64,000 bases of DNA from Pyronema omphalodes (taxonomy: Eukaryota > Ascomycota > Pezizomycetes > Pezizales > Pyronemataceae). Under the pieces are notes generated by a model. The model searched no databases. It saw nothing but the letters and a program-made list of their open reading frames with translations, and was not told the origin of the DNA. The translations under genes were made by a program, and so were the position numbers. The DNA is taken from NCBI GenBank assembly GCA_024516155.1, contig JAJJXM010000119.1:1-64000 (forward strand), read 5' to 3'. The stretch's first letter is position 1, and each line of letters begins with the position of its first letter. Shown one piece after another: positions 54,578-64,000 of the stretch.

Positions 54578-57500
54578 TACAGCTGTGGGGCAGGTTTATT
54601 AGGGTACCTGCGGTGGAATTGGGTGATGGCGTCGGGGGAGTTTTGGAAATTGTCGGCGGGGTACCAGGTCGTATCGGGGTCGTGGAAACCAGTCCACTTA
54701 ACTCGATATTGTATCTGACCTCGGTGGCGTCGAGAATCCACTATCTCCTCAACTTCCCACTCTTCCTCGTCGTCGAGGACAATCGGTAGCGGAGGGGGCT
54801 GAATATGGCCTGGGATGGTGGTCGAAGTAGGTTGAGACGCTTCTAGAAGGGAGATGTGAAATACTGGATGGATCTTTGCGTTTAGGGGGAGGTCCAGCTT
54901 ATAAGCTCGCGACCCTACCTTAGACAAGATAGTGTAGGGCCCCAATAGCTTGTAATCGAGCTTGTTGGAGGGTCGGGTGGTTTTCACATTCTTCCTCTTC
55001 AGCCAGACCCGATCTCCCACTCGAAGAACCGGATCCGGGTGTCGATGCCGGTTCGCCTGTTCTGCATGAGCAGTCTGGGCATAGTGGACCACTGCCCTCA
55101 GATCCTCGTGAAGTCGGTTGAGGGCGCCAACATATTTGGAGACCTCGGGGTTTCCTTCCGCGACTTCACCCAGCGGCTGGGTAAAACGGGGATGATATCC
55201 GTAATTTGCGAAGAAGGGGGACACCTTGGTCGTTCCTGAGCGGGAGTTGTTGTAGCAGAACTCCGCCATAGGAAGGAGTTGGTTCCAATTGTCCTGTTGA
55301 TAGTTACAATACGCCCTGAGGTATTGTTCGAGGATCGCATTGACCCTCTCTGTCTGTCCGTCGGACTCTGGGTGAAACGCCGTACTCAGGTTCCTCGTGG
55401 TTCCCATTGCCTCCATAACCCTCTTCCAGAACTGAGAGGTGAATAGGGACCCCCGATCCGAGATGATGCTGCTGGGGAGTCCGTGGGCCCGTACCACATG
55501 TGTGAGAAACCCGTCCGCAAGTTCCCTGGGTCCCATAGTGTCCTTACATGCTACGAAGTGCGCCATCTTCGTCAAGCGGTCCACAATCACCCATATCGCA
55601 TTCATTCCCCCATCTTCCGGAAGACCTGTGATAAAATCCATGGAGATGGATTCCCATGGTCTTTCTGGAATCTGTAACGGTCGTAAGAGACCAAAGGGGG
55701 CGTGCTTGATGGGCTTGATACGTTTACAGGTATCACAGTAGTCGACATATCGAGTCACATACTGTCGTTGTTGTGGCCAATAGAAATTCCGGCTGACCAA
55801 CTCCAAGGTCCTTGCCCTTCCCGGATGCCCCGCGGCCTGGGAGTCGTGATGTTGTCGTAAAATTTGTAACCTCAGGTCGTCATCGTCAGGGACCCATATC
55901 AATCCCTCTTATAGGAGTAACCCATCCTTTTCCTCGCATAACCCCAAGGGGACCCTATTGTCTCGGGTTATCCCTTCCCGAAGTTTGCGGATTACCTCCT
56001 GGAGTTCCGTATCGGTCTTCGTTTTTTCCCGAATTTTGGTAATGAGGGGGGTGTCCGGGGTGAGTCTTACCAATTGTGTCTCATTCACATGAAAGACTTC
56101 CTGGGGAAGGAGGACTCGGCTTCGGTTCTGCCGGTGCTTCATCTCCCCTTCCCAGGGAGAGTCTCCTGACTCTCGGGACAATATGTCGGGTTTCCCTGCC
56201 AACTTCCCCGGACGATACGTGATCGTGAGGTCATAGTTAGCCAGTTGTTCCGCCCATCGGGCCTGTCGGAGGTTGAGGTCCCTCTTCGTTTGCCAATACT
56301 CTAGGTTTTTATGGTCTGACAGTATCCGGATACTGTGTTTCGTCGATTTGCAGTATGTCGACCATTTGTCCAATGCTTCCACTATTGCCAGGAGCTCCTT
56401 ATCGTGGATGTCGTAATTGAGCTCCGCTTCTTTTAATTATCTTGAAAAATAGGCAAGGGGGTGCAGTACGTTGGAGTTGTCGGGTTGTGAGCAGACTGCC
56501 CCGATGGCATAGTCTGAGGCGTCACTTTCCAGGGTGAGTGGCCGATCCGGGTCGAAATGTTGCAGGATCGGTTGGGATATCATTGCCGTCTTGAGTTGCT
56601 CAAAGGCCCGTTGTGTCTCGTCGTTCCATTCCCAGGGTACCTGTTTTTTCGTCAATCGTGTCAATGGCGTGGTGATCTTGCTGAAATCCCGGATGAATCG
56701 ACGGTAAAAGTTGGCGAATCCCAGGAAACTTTGGACTCCCTTCACATTTACCGGTTCCTTCCATTCCTTAACCGCCCTAATTTTCTCGGGGTCCATCTGC
56801 AACCCTGTGGGGGAGATGATGTATCCCAGGTATTCCGTCTTCTTTGTGTGGAATTCACATTTCGAGGGTTTCAGGGTCAGTCCTACGTCCCTTAACCTTT
56901 CCAGGACCATGCGTACGTGTCTCTGATGCTCCGCCAGATTATCCGAGTAAATCAATATGTCGTCGAGATAGGTGATGCAAAAGATGTCAAGGTAATCACT
57001 TAAGACTTCGTTCATCCATCGTTGAAACGAAGCTGGAGCATTTGTCAAACCAAATGGCATCACCAAATACTCGTATAGACCGTACTTGGTACGGAACGCA
57101 GTTTTCCATTCATCTCCTGTGGCTATTCGGAGGTTATGGTATGCATCTCGCACATCTAATTTGGTATAGATCTTGGCGTTGGAAAGTCTATCCAATGCTT
57201 CCCCTATCAGCGGGAGTGGAGTGCGATCCTTGATTGTGATTTCGTTGAGTCGTCGGTAGTCGACGCATAACCGTAAGGTACCATCCTTTTTCTTAACGAA
57301 ATGGATTGGGGCTCCCGCTGGAGACGTCGACCGTCGGACCCAACCCCTCTTTTCATTCTCTTCCAAGTAATCCCTCAGTACTCGCAGGCGTTCCTCATCG
57401 AGGGCTGGCAGGGGTTCTAACGGCGGGACCTTTCCGTCCATCAAGGGGATCCGGTGGTCATGATGTCGGTGCGGAGGCAACCCTACCGCCCCTTTTTCCC

Positions 57501-58540
57501 TGAATACGGAGAGGTAATCTGCATATTCCGGTGGTATTATTTCTTCCAGGGAGTCAGGTTTGTTCTTCCCCGCTCGGATTATGGTACTCGCGAGTTCCAA
57601 TTCCCCGGAAGTGGCAATTGATTTGGCGGGAGCGGTTTCTCAGTTCCCCGGTTCTTCCTGGTTGGTTGGCGCAGTAGCGGTTGATTTGGCGGGAGCGGTT
57701 TCCCAGTTCCCCGGTTCCTTCTGGATGGCTGGCGCTTGCAGGGGTTGCCGCGAAGCGCACTGAGGCGAGTCGGGATCGACCTCGGTGGATTCCGCGCGCC
57801 TAGATCCCTGTACGCTTTCCATATCCTCGTCCTCCTACTCTTCCACTTCTTCTCCTTCTTCATCCTCTTCTATACTTTCTCCCCAGATCTCTTGGATGCG
57901 AAGCTCATCTTCCTCATCCGTCTGGAGCATCTCCTTCGGCCCTTCCATACCATAGGCGTGCTCCGCTTCCTGGTGTATCCGTTGATTATATTCTTTTTCT
58001 GCCCCCCGTTCCGACACGGTCGTGGCATGGGGCGAGGTAGGAAGGCTGTTCTTTCCGCATTTCTCGGAGTTAAAGACAATCCTTCCTTCTTTCCAGTCGA
58101 TGCTGGGATTGTGTTTCCGCAACCAAGGCAGTCCCAGGATAATGGGTGCGTTGCCAATGGTAATACAGTGGAGCCGAATATCTTCCCTATGGTCGTTGAT
58201 CACCATGGTCACCATGGCATCGTGGGTTACTGGGCCCCCATCCAATTCCCGTCCGTCTACAGCGAGAACCTTTCGTGGGGTCAATTTTTTCGCGCAGGGC
58301 AATCCCTGCTGTCTCACATATTTTCGATCTATAAAATTCTCCGTGGCCCCGCAGTCGATCATGGCCGTTGTGTGGTATTCTTTCTTATTTTGTCCGATTA
58401 ATTTTACTCGCAGGATAATTTTTTCGTTTCTTCCGTATGGTCCTACACTCGAGATTCTATCCGCCGGTCCTGCCGTGGTTGAACTGGTGGGCGACAGTTG
58501 CCCCAGGAATCCACCTTTTCCTTTTATTCCTGGGGATTCT
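54577..58540 (-). pseudogene. Element A pol: protease, RT, RNase H, integrase and chromodomain, four in-frame stops
   Basis: A single minus-strand frame from 58540 to 54577 is interrupted only by stops at 57835 (TAG), 57640 (TGA), 56437 (TAA) and 55909 (TAA). Protease: MIDCGATENFID and ILGLPWLRKH. RT: RLCVDYRRLNE, LDVRDAYHNLRI, FGLTNAPASFQRWM, TYLDDILIYS. RNase H: LESDASDYAIGAV, then LLSRES-type end region [12 protein letters not shown]. Integrase: H-H-C-C finger (CDTCKRIK), MDFITGLP, ISDRGSLFTS, HPESDGQTERVN (DDE). C-terminus: chromodomain EWEVEEIVDSRRHRGQIQYR VKWTGF. Gag is not seen, because element C is inserted at 58541. The Pro/Ala linker before RT contains a duplicated ETAPAKS segment. 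Confidence 0.92.
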
Positions 58541-59078
58541 TGTCACGGCACACGGCTGACGAGCCGTTGTGTTGCGCCATCATTGTGTTGTCGTGGTTGT
58601 TGATTGACATCGTGCCGTTGTCTTGCCGTGTTGTGTTGTGTTACCGTTGTGTTGTTGTAGTGTTGTTGTGTGCCGTGCCATTGTGACTGAGAGACTGATT
58701 GATGATGGATGACGTACCACGAGCTGGAGAGCTGTGGCGTCGCAGTTGAATTGATGGAGAACGGAAGCTCATGTAGCGATGATTGTATGACGGCCCAGCA
58801 AGAGTGCTGGCCGCCCCTTTGTACATAAGGAGGCTTGCCTCCCCGTTGTCGAGATTCTCCATCGAACGTCTTGTGTCTTCTCCTTGCTCCTAATATAAGA
58901 CTTCTTCTCCCAAGTCCTACGTCACTCTTGTCCTTGTCCCTGTTCCTGTTTAGTGTGCCGTCCGTCTGACGAGCACTTCGGTCCTTGTCCTGCCGTTCCC
59001 CGTCCCGGAACCTGCCTAGTCCCTCTTGCCGGTAGTGTTCAGTGTGTCCCTTGAACGTCCGTTCTCGGTTCCCTGACA
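58541..59078 (+). mobile_element. LTR of element C (plus orientation)
   Basis: A 538-base LTR from TGTCACGGCACACGGC to GGTTCCCTGACA. It is nearly identical, in inverted orientation, to the LTR at 59643-60175, with a 5-base indel and two or three substitutions seen. A TATA-like CTAATATAAGAC lies near 58890-58902. It interrupts element A's open frame, so it is read as the 5' LTR of a separate plus-strand insertion. Confidence 0.8.
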
Positions 59079-59642
59079 TTACGTTCGATCGATTAATTAT
59101 TCAACCGACACGCATGAACCGCACCGGTTCTGCCTGGACCTACGCACTAAAACAAGCTCTTGAAACGCACACCTTACACGAAACCTTTGGGATTCCCGAC
59201 AGATTCGCTGGCGCAGTGCGAAGAACCATCCGACGAGCAGAAAATAACTGCTACCTTGTGGTCCGCTGGCAACTCCAGGACTACACTTATCAGGAGCACA
59301 TCCGCCGCACCATCAGACTCAAGCCAATCCTCAGAGCCCGCCAGAATGCATATTAAACTTATTGACGAAGGACACTGGCAGCAAATTGTGAACGCTGCCA
59401 CCATGACCCAGCTCCCTGACGGCCATGAACCGCTTACCTTCACCAAACAACTCGCACAATCCATCTTAGACGCTCAGGACCACCCCACGGGTTATCTCTT
59501 AAACGACCTCGCGGAAACCCCCGGCTCCCGCAACAGCACTCGGGTATCCAGCCCTGTCGCCTCCCGCGCTCCGGAAGCTCCCACCCCTGCCCCCATTCCC
59601 CCTGTCGTGATCCAGACTGGCTCCGTCCAGGTTTACCCGAAC
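59079..59642 (+). mobile_element. Leader and gag-like start of element C
   Basis: Directly after the LTR there is a 35-base leader without the usual TGG tRNA-primer site, then ATG 59114 opening an 80-codon frame (MNRTGSAWTYALKQALETHT... to TAA 59354-59356). A second frame overlaps it from ATG 59346 (MHIKLIDEGHWQQIVNAATM...) and becomes Pro/Ser-rich (SSPVASRAPEAPTPAPIPP) before being cut at 59643. Position implies gag, but no capsid motif is recognisable. The change of frame may be decay or a real two-ORF start. Confidence 0.5.
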
Positions 59643-60175
59643 TGTCAGGGAACCGAGAACGGACGTTCAAGGGACACACTGAACACTACCGGCAAGAGGG
59701 ACTAGGCAGGTTCCGGGACGGGGAACGGCAGGACAAGGACCGAAGTGCTCGTCAGACAGACGGCACACTAAGCAGGAACAGGGACAAGGACAAGAGTGAC
59801 GTAGGACTTGGGAGAAGAAGTCTTATATTAGGAGCAAGGAGAAGACACAAGACGTTCGATGGAGAATCTCGACAACGGGGAGGCAAGCCTCCTTATGTAC
59901 AAAGGGGCGGCCAGCACTCTTGCTGGGCCGTCATACAATCATCGCTACATGAGCTTCCGTTCTCCATCAATTCAACTGCGACGCCACAGCTCTCCAGCTC
60001 GTGGTACGTCATCCATCATCAATCAGTCTCTCAGTCACAATGGCACGGCACACAACAACACTACAACAACACAACGGTAACACAACACGGCAAGACAACG
60101 GCACGATGTCAATCAACAACCACGACAACACAATGATGACGCAACACAACGGCTCGTCAGCCGTGTGCCGTGACA
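59643..60175 (-). mobile_element. 3' LTR of element B
   Basis: A 533-base LTR, TGTCACGGCACACGGC (60175) to GGTTCCCTGACA (59643) on the minus strand, right after the element B stop codon and a GGGGGGGTAC purine tract. Its outer flank on the minus strand begins GTTCG, the expected 5-base duplication; the partner is beyond the window. The 73-codon frame on the plus strand also occurs in the inverted LTR and is not a gene. Confidence 0.88.
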
Positions 60176-60190
60176 GTACCCCCCCGTTAG
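60176..60190 (-). other. Polypurine tract of element B
   Basis: Minus strand AACGGGGGGGTAC immediately before the 3' LTR; the usual primer site for plus-strand synthesis. It overlaps the last codons of pol. Confidence 0.6.
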
Positions 60191-63100
60191 GCTCGAGTTC
60201 CTACGAGAGGAGAAGGTTTGTCTGGGTATAACTGGTGAAATTTCTCAGCGGCCTCAGTTTCGGATAGGTTCGTTTCCGGTTCCCAGGTTGGAGAGTCATG
60301 GCCGGTCCACTTGACGAGGTACTGCAGGTTTCCTCTTGACCAACGGCTATCCAGAATTTCATCCACGAACCATTCTTCTTCGCCGTCTACTACTACCGGT
60401 AGGGGCGGTGGAATAATCTGGCCAGGGAGGGGGTCCGAAGGGGCTGGGTTTAGTAGGGACACGGGGAAGGTCCTGTGGTTTTTCATGGTCTCCGGTATAT
60501 CGAATTCATAGGTGTGGGATCCAATAGGCCGTAACACGGTGAAGGGGCCTAGGTGTTTGTTTTCTAGTTTCTTTGAGGGGCGGCGGGTTCTTAGGTTGCG
60601 GGCGTCCAGCCATACCAGGTCTCCTGGTTTGAAGACCGGCGCGGGGAGTCGGGAATTGTCGGCGGCTTCTATGTGGCGGGCTTGGGCGTATTTCATTTCC
60701 GAACGTAAGACGTCATGGATGTGTGACATCCTTTCCGCTACCTCGTTCGCTTTCAGTTCTTCAGGATTGTCTGTCCTGATTTCCAGTTCGAAAGAGCACT
60801 TGGGGTGTCGACCGTATATAGCGTAGAACGGAGACAGCGACGTTGTATCCGATACTTGGTTATTTGCAGCAAAATCTGCCAGTGGTAAAAATTTCTTCCA
60901 ATCGTCTTGTAAGTAACAGACGTACGCGCGGAGATATTGCTCCGTAACCGCGTTAATTCTCTCTGTTTGGCCGTCGGTTTGGGGATGGAAGGCCGTACTC
61001 GTGGCGATTTCGATACCCATGCAATTTGCCAAGTGTTTCCAGAAATGGGCCACAAATTGCGGACCGCGGTCGGACACTACTGTGTCTGGCAGGCCGTGTA
61101 GTTTGAATACGTTTTCCAGGAAGAGTTGCGCGAAGCCTTCTGCGTCTATCGTGGACTGACAGGGCACTAAGTGCCGCTGTTTCGTTAGTCGGCAAACGAT
61201 CGCACATATTGCGTCGAAGCCTTCTGATGTTGGTAGTCCAGTAACAAAGTCCACCGATATATTCTGCCAAGGGTGGTGCGGAACCGGTAGGGGCTTCAAG
61301 GTTCCATAGGGTGCGTGGCGGGTAGCCTTTGTTCTTTTACAGGTGTGGCAATTTCGGACGAATTGGTCCACATCTTTTCTCATCGAGGGCCAGTAATAAT
61401 TCCTGGCGAGGAGTTCGAAAGTCTTCGCACGGCCCGGGTGTCCCATGGTGGGGGGGTCGTGGTGATCTTGCAGTAGTTTCAATCGTAGTTTATCCAGCGC
61501 GGGGACATAGAGGCAATCTCGGTAGTACAATCTGTTTTCCAACACGGAGCAATCGGCGAGTGATATGTCCTTACAGATTTGTGTGCCATCTTCCAGCATT
61601 CCCAACACTCGGTTGGGGAATGAATCTGTCTTGTAGCCCTCTGTGAACAGGAGGTCTACTTCGGAAGGTGCGAGTTTCATGGGCGGGGTCATGCATAACT
61701 GAAAGTTCTGTGGCTTCAGAACAGCTTGCTGGTTCGCCAGTATGCGTTCGTCTCCCTCTTCCGGGAGGTCGGCGGCTCTTCTAGTCAGGGCGTCCGGTTT
61801 TCCTCCCAACGTTCCCGGTCGATAGGTGATCCCAAAGTTAAACCGAGACAGGAACTCGGACCAGCGTGCTTGTCGTCTGTTCAGCAGCTTTGTCGTCATA
61901 AAGTATTCGAGAGTTTTGTGATCCGTCAATACTTTTATAGGGAAGGCGGAGCCCTCTAAGTGGGGACGCCATTCCTCGAAACAACGAACTATTGCCAGTA
62001 GTTCTTTGTCGTAGATTTCGTGGTTGCATTCTGCCGGGGAATGCTTCTTGGAATAAAATGCGACGGGGTGTAACACGCTATCGTTGTCGTATTGTGATAA
62101 AACTCCAGCAGAAACATAGTCAGATGCGTCTGTTTCTACTACAATCGGTTTCTCGTAGTCGAAGTGCTCGAGAATCGGTGCTGATGTAAATGCATCCTTC
62201 AGTCGGTCGAAGGCGCTTTGCTGATCGTTACCCCAGGTAAAGGGGATTGCTTTACCATCTTTCTTTTTGGTCAGGGCCGTCAGAGGGGAGACCACTTTCG
62301 AGTAGTCTTTGATAAATCTTCGATAGAAATTCGCGAAGCCCAGGAACTCTTGGACCTGTTTCAAATTGGTTGGTTCCTTCCAATCTCTCACTGTGGCTAC
62401 TTTGGAATCCATCATGCGCGCGCCGTCGCGGCCGATGTTGTAGCCCAGGTACTGTACTTCTGCCTTAGCAAACTTACACTTCTCTGGCTTCAAGTGCAGT
62501 TTTTCTTGTTTGAGTCGTTCCAAGATCTTTCGGACGTGTGCGGTGTGATCGGACTTTGTTTCGGAGAACACGAGGATATCGTCCAAGTATGCCGTACAAA
62601 ACTGGTCTAGGTATGGTCTCAGGACATCATTTATGAATGCCTGGAAATCGGCAGGCGCGTTGGTGAGCCCAAAGGGCATCACTTTCGATTCAAACAGGCC
62701 GTACCGTGTGCGGAAGGCCGTCTTCCATTCTTCGCCCTCTGCCATTCTGATAAGATTATAAGCGCTGCGGACATCAAGGGTCGTAAAGTATTGAGCTTTG
62801 GAAAGATTCATCATCGTTTCCTGTATCAATGGCAGCGGGTACCGGTTCTTCTCGGTACCTTCATTCAGTCTCCGGTAGTCGACACACAGGCGTAGGGATC
62901 CGTCCGCTTTTTTCACGAATAATATCGGCGAGGCGGCTGGTGATTGGGAGCGTTGTATAAATCCTTTCTCCAAATTCTCATCGAGCCACGTTTTCAGCGT
63001 CTGCAACTCGTTGCGTGACAGCGAGTATAGCGGGCCAAAGGGGGGGACGAATCCCTCTTTCAGTGGGATCTTGTGTTCGTAGGGTCGGTGCGGGGGAAGT

Positions 63101-63921
63101 TCCTTCGCGTTGACCTCCTTGAATAAATCGAGGTAGTCATGATACTCTTCGGGGATCATGTCTTTCAGTTCGTCGTCCGTGAGGGGGGGCTTGTCTTGTA
63201 GGGCGACGGTGATCTCGTCCAACGATAGCGAGAACACTGTCAGGCTTTCGTCTTCTACCATTTCTTTGAAGTCGGAGATGGTTAGACTTGAGATCTCTAT
63301 TGGGTGTTCTTCCGGGGGGTCGGGGACCGAGTCTTCTAACTCCGGCATGGGGTTTGTGTCGGGCTCGTGGACAGCGGGAGGGGGCCTCGAGTCCAGGACC
63401 TCGACACCGGTTGTGCTTACAGGCAACGGGGTGCAGTTCCTTAGGCAGTATTGGGAGTCGAAGCTTACAGTGTTGGAACTGAAGCTTATTGTTACATCGT
63501 GTTTCTTCAACCAGGGGATACCCAACACCACCGGGTAGTGACCCAGCTTGGTGACAAACATGGGAAGGATTTCCGAGTGACCGTTGATGGTACACTCTAC
63601 TTGGGCGAGGTGCGTGATTTTTCCTGAGGATATGGGGCGGCCGTCGATAACTTCGACCGTTCGAGCGGTGGATAGGGGGGTTAGGGGGAGTTTGTGATGG
63701 CGGGCGAAATTGCGGTCAACAAAGGCGATACCAGTGGCGCCGCAGTCAACGAGCGCTACTGTTTTCACGGAGCGGTTATTGGAAAACAAGGAACAGGAGA
63801 GGACAAGGTGTTTGCATTCTAACTTTCCAGTAAAACTTGCGCCCGATAATAGCAATGTATCAGCAATAATATTCCCACCAGCGGCAGAGCCATCTTCTTG
63901 CAGCTGGTTTATTCTTTTCCC
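60187..63921 (-). CDS. pol: Element B pol: intact chromovirus polyprotein entered by -1 frameshift
   Basis: An uninterrupted frame of about 1240 codons to the stop at 60187. Retropepsin: LVDCGATGIAFVD and VVLGIPWLKKH. RT: RLCVDYRRLNE, TTLDVRSAYNLIRM, FGLTNAPADFQAF, AYLDDILVFS. RNase H: VETDASDYVSAGVLSQ and [14 protein letters not shown]. Integrase: finger HPGRAKTFELLARNYYWP with CHTCKRTK, core VDFVTGLP, VVSDRGPQFVAHFW, HPQTDGQTERIN. C-terminal chromodomain EEEWFVDEILDSRWSRGNLQ and LVKWTGHDSPTWEPE, thought to guide integration to modified chromatin. No in-frame ATG begins the frame; it lies -1 to gag at a slippery site (63915-63921). Nothing is missing, so the copy may be active. Confidence 0.95.
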   Translation of the reverse strand, partial: GKRINQLQEDGSAAGGNIIADTLLLSGASFTGKLECKHLVLSCSLFSNNRSVKTVALVDCGATGIAFVDRNFARHHKLPLTPLSTARTVEVIDGRPISSGKITHLAQVECTINGHSEILPMFVTKLGHYPVVLGIPWLKKHDVTISFSSNTVSFDSQYCLRNCTPLPVSTTGVEVLDSRPPPAVHEPDTNPMPELEDSVPDPPEEHPIEISSLTISDFKEMVEDESLTVFSLSLDEITVALQDKPPLTDDELKDMIPEEYHDYLDLFKEVNAKELPPHRPYEHKIPLKEGFVPPFGPLYSLSRNELQTLKTWLDENLEKGFIQRSQSPAASPILFVKKADGSLRLCVDYRRLNEGTEKNRYPLPLIQETMMNLSKAQYFTTLDVRSAYNLIRMAEGEEWKTAFRTRYGLFESKVMPFGLTNAPADFQAFINDVLRPYLDQFCTAYLDDILVFSETKSDHTAHVRKILERLKQEKLHLKPEKCKFAKAEVQYLGYNIGRDGARMMDSKVATVRDWKEPTNLKQVQEFLGFANFYRRFIKDYSKVVSPLTALTKKKDGKAIPFTWGNDQQSAFDRLKDAFTSAPILEHFDYEKPIVVETDASDYVSAGVLSQYDNDSVLHPVAFYSKKHSPAECNHEIYDKELLAIVRCFEEWRPHLEGSAFPIKVLTDHKTLEYFMTTKLLNRRQARWSEFLSRFNFGITYRPGTLGGKPDALTRRAADLPEEGDERILANQQAVLKPQNFQLCMTPPMKLAPSEVDLLFTEGYKTDSFPNRVLGMLEDGTQICKDISLADCSVLENRLYYRDCLYVPALDKLRLKLLQDHHDPPTMGHPGRAKTFELLARNYYWPSMRKDVDQFVRNCHTCKRTKATRHAPYGTLKPLPVPHHPWQNISVDFVTGLPTSEGFDAICAIVCRLTKQRHLVPCQSTIDAEGFAQLFLENVFKLHGLPDTVVSDRGPQFVAHFWKHLANCMGIEIATSTAFHPQTDGQTERINAVTEQYLRAYVCYLQDDWKKFLPLADFAANNQVSDTTSLSPFYAIYGRHPKCSFELEIRTDNPEELKANEVAERMSHIHDVLRSEMKYAQARHIEAADNSRLPAPVFKPGDLVWLDARNLRTRRPSKKLENKHLGPFTVLRPIGSHTYEFDIPETMKNHRTFPVSLLNPAPSDPLPGQIIPPPLPVVVDGEEEWFVDEILDSRWSRGNLQYLVKWTGHDSPTWEPETNLSETEAAEKFHQLYPDKPSPLVGTRA
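63873..63921 (-). promoter_or_regulatory. -1 ribosomal frameshift signal between gag and pol of element B
   Basis: The heptamer G GGA AAA sits in gag phase (TCG GGA AAA GAA TAA), a canonical X XXY YYZ slip site two codons before the gag stop. After a 6-base spacer, ACCAGC can pair with GCTGGT 20 bases later (a 6-pair stem). Slipping back one base gives GGG AAA AGA and the open pol frame. Confidence 0.7.
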
Positions 63922-64000
63922 GACACCTCTTCTTCAGCATCCAATAATTCCACGCTCGCCACTTTAACATTCGTCTTGGCGGGGCACGACGCAGCCATGT
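63909..64000 (-). CDS. gag: Element B gag, C-terminal end (5' part outside the window)
   Basis: The minus-strand frame enters at the right edge and reads AASCPAKTNVKVASVELLDA EEEVSGKE before TAA 63911-63909. The ATG at 63998 is probably internal. The identification as gag rests on its overlap with pol and on the frameshift signal; no zinc knuckle is within view. Confidence 0.65.
   Translation of the reverse strand, partial: MAASCPAKTNVKVASVELLDAEEEVSGKE

Noticed and set aside
58641..60080. Two identical 73-residue ORFs (MENLDNGEASLL...)
   Set aside because: They lie at equivalent places in two inverted copies of one LTR; identity follows from LTR identity.

Overview
The window is nuclear DNA of a filamentous ascomycete fungus. 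Genes carry short introns (about 43 to 120 bases) with GT...AG borders, a fumarate reductase has the fungal cytochrome b5 fusion, and the transposable elements are types known from fungi: Ty3/gypsy chromoviruses, LINEs whose protein end looks Tad-like, and hAT, PIF/Harbinger and Tc1/mariner-like elements. The class cannot be fixed from the sequence; Leotiomycetes (a Botrytis/Sclerotinia-like relative) is a guess. The DNA is gene-poor, AT-rich and repeat-rich.

The main genic theme from 4.5 to 49.5 kb is a dispersed family of seven paralogous SAM-dependent methyltransferase genes of the LaeA-like/UMTA type: MT1 (4591-5904 +), MT2 (15708-17062 -), MT3 (27446-28755 +), MT4 (36359-37664 -), MT5 (40954-42446 +), MT6 (45737-47031 +) and MT7 (48137-49447 -). 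All read as one seven-exon model, start with the same short first exon and carry a similar TATA-like core promoter about 70 to 100 bases upstream. A broken eighth 3' end follows MT6. The only other confidently identified gene in this part is fumarate reductase (7798-9822 -). A possible small secreted protein gene sits at 18840-19308 (-), and a few short ORFs of unknown worth are listed with low confidence.

Between these genes lie mobile-element remnants, many with readable borders: a 968-base foldback element at 317-1284 and a 50-base version of it at 32090-32139; three 5'-truncated LINE 3' ends with 14 to 15 base target duplications (12960, 19963, 30429); two copies of a 1.5 kb element with subterminal arrays of a GGTGTTTA motif (21145, 34216); a solo LTR inside the terminal repeat of a hAT-like element (24014-25108); a 956-base hAT-type element with 22-base terminal repeats (42502-43457); and a deleted PIF/Harbinger element that keeps the transposase start (50675-51372). 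Several microsatellite blocks cluster at 12.3 to 12.8 kb and 30.7 to 31.0 kb.

From 52.97 kb to the right edge the window is a stack of Ty3/gypsy chromoviruses. Element A (- strand) has a pol frame closed only by in-frame stops, and an unusual Cys/His-rich, C-terminally membrane-anchored third ORF after pol. It is interrupted at 58541 by the LTR of element C (+ strand), which is interrupted at 59643 by element B (- strand). Element B has an intact protease-RT-RNase H-integrase-chromodomain frame and runs off the window. Its gag/pol junction shows a canonical -1 frameshift site. LTRs B and C differ at only about three places, so these insertions look recent.
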